Part shown: in pieces, positions 56,901-64,000 of the stretch
How positions within the stretch are numbered: the stretch's first letter is position 1
How the letters are laid out: every line of letters begins with the position of its first letter
Origin: Chondrilla cf. caribensis
Taxonomy: Eukaryota; Porifera; Demospongiae; Chondrillida; Chondrillidae
Assembly (NCBI GenBank): GCA_964020155.1
Contig: OZ026554.1
Span: 1,344,247-1,408,246, forward strand
Length of the DNA stretch: 64,000 nt
Direction: 5' to 3'
Notes under the pieces: generated by a model
Seen by the model: the letters and a program-made list of their open reading frames with translations, nothing else
The model's database searches: none
What the model was told of the DNA's origin: nothing
Position numbers and translations under genes: made by a program

Positions 56901-59900
56901 TTTCTATCAATCACCACTCCAGGATACAAGATAGTTATATCCTGCCTAGGTGTGCTGCAGCAGATAAAGTGCTAACTGATTACCTTGGGCTTCGCCCTCG
57001 GTAATCTATTAGCACTTTATATCTGCTGCAGCACACCTAGGCAGGATATAACTATTACATACAGTATATATATATCATACTATACGTATATGTATACGTA
57101 TAGTATGATATAAAATCCAACGATAGTTCCAACAATAGATCCAACGATAGATCCAACAATACTTAATCACTATCATTGAATTTTATTCTGACATCTACAT
57201 ACGTATGTGCTTAAGTACATACGTACATACGTATGTATTTTAAGATCCCACATGACACACCTCAGCATCTTCAATTACAGTATGTTGTATATTAATATAC
57301 ATACATGTGTAAAGATACAGTAAGTATGTGAATATATACGTACAATGTACACAGGTGAAGAGGTGTTTGTCATGTTATATGGTGGTGCTGTTGATGCCAA
57401 TGTGAGACTTGACAGGAGTACAGTGAAAATGGAGAACACCTACATCACAATGAGCTCACAGAGGTACTGTACATACATACATGTACATTTTATATATTAA
57501 ACCTTTGTATGTATTATCTTTGTATGCATATACATATGTGTGTATGTACGTACGTACAATGGGCATGCAGCATTCTTATTATACGTACCTGAACGATGAG
57601 TTGCTAGGCAAGGAATTGACAGATTTTGGTAACAATCACCTGGCATGGGAGATGTGTGAATGGCACAAATATTTGCGCAATTTGCACTTTGATCTGCCCC
57701 TGCAACATACCGCATACAGTACTTCCATACGTACATACGTTCATATGTTATATGTATGATGCATACTTTTGTGTGTGGTATATGCATATCACTGTGACTT
57801 GCCTCCTTCAGGAGTATCACGATCCTCAATAGGAGTGATGTAGTTGTTCACTACCAGTGGAAGGCATTTTCATCTGAACTGGAAGAGCAGTCAGAAAAAG
57901 ACTTGTATGTACAGTATTTGTATACCGTATAGCGGGAAACTTTGGCGAGGTTTTTAATTTGGCGAATTGGCGATTTTATGGAAAATCACCAAATTTAAAA
58001 TCCGCCATATTTTGCAGTAACCCTACAACGAATGGTACCGTCTGGTCTCAGGAAAAGCGAACACGCTGCTGATATCTTTCGGGGAACGTGGCCAACCACG
58101 GTGCTTCTTCGTACTACAGTGATAGCATATGGATCCTCAGTATTTGTTGGCTCTAGTTTACAACCTAACTCTTCTAACTCTAACGCCAAATTTAAAACTC
58201 GCCATTTCGTTCCGGGGACTGATTCGCCAAATTTAATGCTCGCCACAGTTTCCCGCTATACGGTATCTACTCTGTATACAGTATGTACATGTGTGTGCAT
58301 ATGTATATACGTACGTATGTATACATATGTACGTATGTAAGTCCTTGGTACTATGCGTATGTGAAATCTTCATGACTATGCTGCACACATGTAGCAGTAA
58401 TCTTTATTTAGGAGAGTGGTATATGTACTTATGTACGTATTTATGTATGTAATATTCAACTGTATGTATGTGTATGCATACTTGCATGCAATGTACCCAA
58501 GTAGCTACATGCGTACTTCAAAATGTCAGGAGAGCTGCTCAATTGACTGCTGAAGAATCAATTGCGAAAGAGGCTCTGTTAGAAGAGTGCATCAAAGATC
58601 CAGGATTCAGAGACAGATTGTCCATTCTGGGCAGAACATTTGACAGCAGAAAACAGGTAGCATATTATGAACGTACGTACATACATAGGTACATATGTAT
58701 TTGGTATGCAGCTTTGTTCAAATGTGCATTTGTAGTATGTGTATACATTTCCATTTAAGTACGTACGTATGTACACATATGTACATTGGTACATACGTAC
58801 GGTACTAATCATATAAAACTGAACGTTCTACGGGTACGGAACGGGCATACCCGTACCCGTTCCGTACCCGTACCCAATAAACGGGAACGGCCGTTTGCCG
58901 AACTTGACGATTGCAAAAAATGTACACCTACGTAGTGATATCTAGAGTAACACCTACGTATCTCCTTTTCATCGTGTTATAGTTCGTTAGAAGATGGTTT
59001 ATTCGAGTTGCGTGAAACAGCGAATTCTCTTTTGTCGTCGTTTGAGAAAAAGCTACGCAGAAGACGACGAAACGACCGCGGTCGAACTCCAACAACTACT
59101 TAAGAGCGAATTATATGACGTCTCGCTATCCACGATACTCCGAGGAACACTCATGACGGGAGAAGAACGTACGTACGTACGCAGAAAGATCGTTTCGAAA
59201 TGGCACTTCATTGTAAAAATTAACGCGTACGTAACAATACACGAGGTGTCGATTACGGTAAGAACGGGTACGGGTACGGGTACGCCCGTACCCGTTTCAC
59301 GGCCGTTTTCACACTACGGGTACGCCCGTAGAACGTTCAGTTTTATATGATTAGTACCGTATGTACTATACATACATACAGTACGTATGTACGTATTTTC
59401 TGTAGAAAGTACTGAAGATATGCACTCTTAAGTCGAATTACTGTTTCAACATTGTATAATTTATCTGAAGTTTTGTGCTTTGTTTGTTTTGCTGTAGTAT
59501 GTAGTGTACAATAGCTGTAACCAGGCACACATAATACTTACGTATGCTGTTCATATGTATTTACGTATGTACCTACGTACGTATGTACATGAGCATATGT
59601 ATCATGTATGTATATGTACATATGCATGTAATTTCCCCCTATCCAGTATGTTGATGAAGACAAGTTCTTGTATTCTGATGATGTTGTACTCATTGAACCT
59701 CTGGTTAGTTGACTCTACTCTGTAGACATATGTACGTACGTATGTAGATGTATGTATTATTTACGTACGTATATTAGTACATATAATACACTGTGTAATC
59801 TGGAGATTTTGCACTTTCCATATGTACAGGAAGGAGACATATGGCCTAACTCCCAAGCTGAAATATCCATCATATTCAGACCTGAGGAGGTTGCAAGGTG

Positions 59901-62900
59901 TGCCCTTATACCTGGGATTTGAAATTCCATCTACTTACATACATATGTGTATGAATATGTATACGTACATACTATACATTAGTACAATCTTTGAATTGCA
60001 TGTACTGTACATGTACGTATATTTGCATACATACGTATGTACGTATGTATGAACAAGGTTTGGATTAGGGTCATACGTACATGTATGTTCTGTATAAGTT
60101 GGGCCTATACATAAGTTCTGTATGTACGTATGTTTGTGCATATGTGTTTACATGATGTTGTTTACTGCAGCTACTCAAAGTTAGCATTCTGTGACCTAAC
60201 CGGTCGCGAGACAAGACTGCCACTGAAGATAAAGGGAGATGCACTGGGGCCTAAGCTACAATTTTCATTTGATACACTTGACATACAAAATGTGTTTGTG
60301 GATTCATCTCACTCATATGAGGTGTGGATTCTTATTTGTCTTGATTGCTATGTATATACGTACGTATGTACCTATGTGTATGTGTACATACACATGTTGT
60401 ATTCTCCCAGGTATCCTATAGCATGTACGGTCAACATGACTTCTTTCTTTCCCATGCAAACTATTTAATAATGTTCCAGTTGTTTTTTTTTTCTTGGGGC
60501 AAGTACATACGTACAAACATACGTATGTACATACGTAGGTATTGTATGTGTGTATGGGTGAATTATTACATAGTACCACCTCAAGGCAGATGTGCACGTT
60601 TGTTTACAAGGGGAGTTGATAGTTGGCTATAGTATACATACGTGGTGCATACGTACGTATGTACATACGTATGTATGCAGACCACAAGTGTGAAGTTAGG
60701 GAGATTTACGTATGCTTGTCAACCAGTTGTGGCATTACAGGCATTTTGATATACGTATTTATTCTACGTATTACATACTTTGTCCTTGTGTACATACGTA
60801 TATACAGTACTTACAGTACAATTCACATACATACATGTGTGTATCCTATACTGTACATGCTACGTATGTATCAACTTACATGTACTGTAGGTTATTCTGG
60901 AGAACAAGGGAGAAGTGGAGGCAGCCTATTCCCTTTCTCTGCCTGACAGCCTGTTTGGCCCAAAGTTCCAGTTCACTCCAGATGAAGGGCTTCTGCAGCC
61001 AGGAGAACCACAAGCTATTGAGGTACGTACACTGTAGATTTTAGCAGTAATGTGCATATACAATACATGAACGCATCATACACACACTGTATGTACTCAA
61101 CTGTATACGTGTGTATGTTTATTTGTACATACTCAGCTTTGTACTAAATTTAGATACATACGCAGGTACGTATGTGTACATAGGTATGTTGATGCATACA
61201 CATGTGTATGTACAAAAGATTTGCAAAGGAGCATGTTTGTGTTGTTTTGATTGTATAGTGTATATGTACATACGTACGTATGTACATACATATGGTGTAT
61301 AATATGTTTGTACATTGTCTACACTGTACTATATTTTATTGTATATACATGCATACGTCAACACATATGTAGATCTCATTTCAATCATCTGTGCTGGGAG
61401 ATTTCTGTGAAGAGTTTATCTGGAATGTCAACAAGGCCAATGAACCTCTGAAATTGACTATACAGTGAGTAGTAGTACTAGTGTGTACTATGTAAATGTG
61501 TATTGCATGTGTGCTAATTGGGGAGCATTTGTGACTCAACAACTGGATCACAACTTGCTATTCACTTTTGCAACACGATGAGCCCCTTGAGCAGGTCGTG
61601 TTCAAATGAACAGAGGAGGACATATTCACTAATGAAATGTACACAAATCCCAAAGCATTTTCCAGAATGCACAATAACAGAGTACTATGAAAATTAGCAT
61701 GCACACAGAATAAAATATACTTGCATATGTACGTACGTACATGTGTACTATCAATACATTTTCTATACATACGTACACATGTACATACGTATGTATTTGC
61801 ACACAATGAGTAGCAACTTGTTTGACATAGGTGCTTGTGTTGACAATTCTACTGAAGTCACCGTCTCCACTTTCTTGCCTACTGATTCATACCGTGTGCT
61901 TGGTTGTTACTCTCTTCTTGCCTATGTGCAGGGGTAGAGTTATTGGACCAACCTTCAGATTCAATGTCCCTCTAATTGACTTCAAGGTCATTTCTTATGG
62001 TGAGAGACCTATACCCATGCATACGTACGTACGTATATACTCACGTACATACGTATGTTCGCGCATACATACATACATACATACATACCTACATGCATAC
62101 AGGCATACTTATATAAGAGTGGTAACCACCTGGTCTGTACATGGTAAATATAAAGAGAAGGTGATTAGCTGAGGGCTTTACTGAACCGTAGATACTCTAT
62201 ACCCCACTTCTATGACTGAACTAAGACTACAGTGAATATTCGTTAATCCGCCCCCTGTTAATGCGCCAAACCAATTTATCCTCCATATTATTATGAATGA
62301 ATTCGCTTGTATTGCTACCAATTTGCACTTTTGTATGAACTTCAATTAGAGGCGATCTGCCAATTTTAAGAAGTTGTCTTAGTGTAGAGCAAAATAGCAG
62401 CAAAGCTTTCTAAATTGACTTAACAATGAAGCAGAAGAAGTAGATTTCAGATTGTAGAAAGAGGAATCCGACGACAACTTAAAAAAAAATACAGACCGTT
62501 TCTTGAAGATGCAGAACGTACAAATTGCACGACAAATGATAGGAGACATCTCGAAGAAGGTCAGTATAATCCGCCAAAATTTCGCCTGAACCAATTGCGG
62601 CGGATTAACGAATATTCACTGTGTTAATATGTACATTTGTTCATACTTACACATATATGTACGTACTTACATATGAATCTATGTATGTACATTTGTACAT
62701 GCAGTACATGTCCACTTGCATACACACATCCCTGGCTACCTACGTACGTACGTGCATATGTACGTAGGTATATATACTGTATGTACGTATGTACTACTCA
62801 TAGTTGAAGTACACAGTAATGTATTGTGTTCTCTCTTTCATACCTATGTACGTAGGCTTTGTCTGTTCAAAGGAGATTGTGATTCACAACACTTCAGAGA

Positions 62901-63538
62901 TTCCTCTGAAATACTCCTTGAGGGTTCCCAGTGACAGGCCCCACAGAGGAGTTGTCTCCAGTCAGACAGAGATGGTTGAACATCACCCGGAGGACCACGA
63001 CCCCACCAGTGGTCCTGAGTTTGTGATTCGCCCCAGAAAGGGCACCCTCCCTCCCAACTGCAGTAAGGTGATACAGATTGACTTCACCCCATACCAGGTC
63101 CGGGTTTATGATGAAGTCATGGTTGTGGATGTCAAGGGAGTTGGATCCAATGTCTTCTCTTTGCCAGTGCATGCAGAGTAAGCACAAAGAAGTACTTAAA
63201 TGCCTCTATCTCTCTCTGTGTGTGTGTATACATGTATGTATATACGTACGTAAGTACCGCATGCAAATGTGTACTTATACGTACATAGATGTACGTAGCT
63301 ACGAAATAATTGATGTACTGTGGAGCATATATGTACATATGCTTTGATTTTCATGTCGATTCTTATGAACTCTTCTTTATATGTGTTCCCTGTTCTCCCC
63401 AGTGTACGGGTTCCCTCCATAACTGTTTCCCCAAGTGCAGTTGACCTCGGTGATTGCTACCTGTACTTTCCTCACATGGCCTGTGTGGAACTGGTCAATG
63501 AATCCAAGCTGTCTGCTAGATACTGCTTGCAATCTCAG
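53905..63538 (+). CDS. HYDIN: HYDIN axonemal central-pair protein, N-terminal 735 residues
   Basis: HYDIN is a giant protein of the C2b projection of the ciliary central pair, built of many ASH/MSP-like Ig domains. Exons: 53905-54045, 54228-54356, 54925-55044, 55608-55742, 55909-56034, 56174-56247, 56366-56490, 57355-57463, 57812-57904, 58530-58656, 59647-59703, 59830-59897, 60171-60321, 60891-61022, 61373-61464, 61932-61999, 62856-63177, 63403-63538. Total 2205 nt in consistent phase, still open at the last donor, so the gene continues to the right. Landmarks shared with vertebrate HYDIN: SEMSFTTEDRL, RPLFHAMPTEIIFQKY, CITEREKFVIPIRAIGARG, VDFPDKVHFPTAPVK, IGDHSGELVIHYETGEEVFV, EECIKDPGFRDRLSILGRTF, DLTGRETRLPLKIKGDALGP, GRVIGPTFRFNVP, ITVSPSAVDLGDCYLYFP. 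It implies motile cilia or flagella in this organism. Confidence 0.95.
54636..54795. mobile_element. CAGTGAAT-family MITE in HYDIN intron 2
   Basis: The left end AGTGAATCCTCATTAATCAG and the right end CAGATCAATGGGAATTCACCG are inverted partners next to TA. The interior has the family's CAGATTA/TAATC words. Confidence 0.6.
56931..57055. repeat. Foldback (hairpin) element in HYDIN intron 7
   Basis: A near-perfect 125-bp palindrome. The left arm begins ATAGTTATATCCTGCCTAGG and the right arm ends CCTAGGCAGGATATAACTAT, with central TTGGGCTTCGCCCTCGG. It is directly followed by a second, smaller palindrome (about 57072-57112, ATCATACTATACGTATA and inverse). Confidence 0.9.
57925..58263. mobile_element. 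CCGTATAGC-ended element carrying a HIRAN-like ORF
   Basis: The ends CCGTATAGCGGGAAACTTTGG and its partner CACAGTTTCCCGCTATACGG are flanked by TA on both sides. The element is 339 bp and lies in HYDIN intron 9. Unlike the 207-bp relative at 768-974 it contains an open minus-strand frame. Confidence 0.8.
57995..58246 (-). CDS. HIRAN-like ORF inside a MITE (83 residues)
   Basis: An open frame antisense to HYDIN. Its centre, EDPYAITVVRRSTVVGHVPR then KISAACSLFLRPDGTIRC, has the pattern of HIRAN-type DNA-end-binding modules: acidic-Asp-Pro-Tyr-Ala, a short beta hairpin, then the GHVPR turn. The outer parts of the frame are element termini rather than protein-like sequence. It could be a captured host exon, a remnant of the parent transposon's protein, or an accidental open frame. 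Confidence 0.45.
   Translation of the reverse strand: MASIKFGESVPGTKWRVLNLALELEELGCKLEPTNTEDPYAITVVRRSTVVGHVPRKISAACSLFLRPDGTIRCRVTAKYGGF
58800..59359. mobile_element. Tc1/mariner-like non-autonomous transposon with perfect TIRs
   Basis: The terminal inverted repeats are perfect over about 35 bp (starting CGGTACTAATCATATAAAAC and continuing TGAACGTTCTACGGG), and the element is flanked by TA on both sides. Subterminal clusters of CGGGTACGGGTACG occur inside both ends. The 560-bp element lies in HYDIN intron 10. Perfect ends suggest recent insertion. Confidence 0.85.
58994..59350 (+). pseudogene. Truncated transposase N-terminus in the Tc1/mariner-like element
   Basis: An open frame starting MVYSSCVKQRILFCRRLRKS and YAEDDETTAVELQQLLKSEL resembles the helix-turn-helix start of Tc1/mariner transposases. 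It is followed by VSLSTILRGTL and then runs into terminal-repeat sequence without any DDE/D catalytic region. It is therefore a deleted, non-functional remnant. Confidence 0.55.
62230..62621. mobile_element. CAGTGAAT-family MITE, long version, in HYDIN intron 16
   Basis: The left end CAGTGAATATTCGTTAATCC continues GCC. The right end GGCGGATTAACGAATATTCA continues CTG. The terminal repeats are nearly perfect over 23 bp. The 392-bp element has no transposase. It is the best-preserved member of this family in the window. Confidence 0.8.
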
Positions 63539-64000
63539 GTATGTATGTACTTGCTACATACATCCATGCGCACATGTACATATGTACAGTATATGCCGGT
63601 GCTGGGCAGTATCCACTTTAGAGTATTCAACTAAAACTAGTTTCTGTCGATACCCCTGTATACGTACATATGTAACTAAATATCACCATATTCCCTCACT
63701 TAGATCTTCCACTACCATTATTGCTTGCTCGTGCAATTCAACTCCCCTCTATGGGCCTCAGCAATAGCTTAACATAATTAATGTGTAGGTATGCAACAGC
63801 AAGAACTGATAATCAATTTCATCAGTGCTGTACAGCTACGTACGTATGTACATACGTATATAACAAAGTATTCAATGCCACAATTATATCATATATGATA
63901 TCTTGATATTTTACTGATAATACATAATTGCATATTGATATCCTTCGATATTAATGCATAATACATCAGAATATTGCCTAGCACTAATGCCATACGCGCT

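Overview
The window is animal nuclear DNA: AT-rich, with short exons in many small GT-AG introns, (CA)n tracts, minisatellites and families of small inverted-repeat transposons. I assembled seven protein genes exon by exon from conserved protein blocks with matching splice phases, and all but the two that run off the window close in frame from ATG to stop. HYDIN, NELF, TAF4 and FAM135 together with the compact genes suggest an early-branching metazoan with motile cilia. A sponge is my guess, and that is inference. The sequence TACGTA/GTACGT is extraordinarily common in introns and is even used as the start of many introns.

Layout: 501-1837 (+) is the 3' end of an Atg8/LC3-like autophagy gene. 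1838-4182 is intergenic, with transposon remnants, a long hairpin and a CRE-containing promoter-like patch. 4183-12484 (-) is a complete 22-exon DNA topoisomerase I gene (891 codons). It is divergent from the single-exon FAM135 serine-hydrolase-like gene at 13024-15384 (+). A tRNA-Leu(CAG) lies at 15953-16036 (-). 16197-19122 (+) is a six-exon PRELI-domain gene (PRELID3/slowmo type). 20039-28744 (-) is NELFCD (15 exons), divergent from TAF4 at 29109-36389 (+, 11 exons). 36605-53370 is a 16.8-kb satellite block. 53905-63538 (+) is the first 18 exons of the ciliary gene HYDIN, which continues past the window.

The satellite block has a definite architecture. A ~187-bp satellite (A) runs forward in the centre and flips to the opposite orientation at both ends, where its copies are more diverged. 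In the middle sits a homogeneous array of 13 copies of an unrelated ~358-bp satellite (B), which behaves like an insertion into one A monomer.

Three of the genes act in RNA polymerase II transcription: TAF4 in TFIID and initiation, NELFCD in promoter-proximal pausing, and TOP1 in relief of supercoiling. NELFCD and TAF4 share a 364-bp divergent promoter. HYDIN has a textbook RFX X-box 29 bp upstream of its start codon. Mobile DNA is confined to introns and intergenic DNA: pogo/Tigger-like MITEs with CAGTGGAACC or CAGTGAAT ends, elements with CCGTATAGC ends (one carrying a HIRAN-like ORF), a Tc1/mariner-like element with long perfect terminal repeats, a hAT-like element inside a CA microsatellite, and foldback hairpins.
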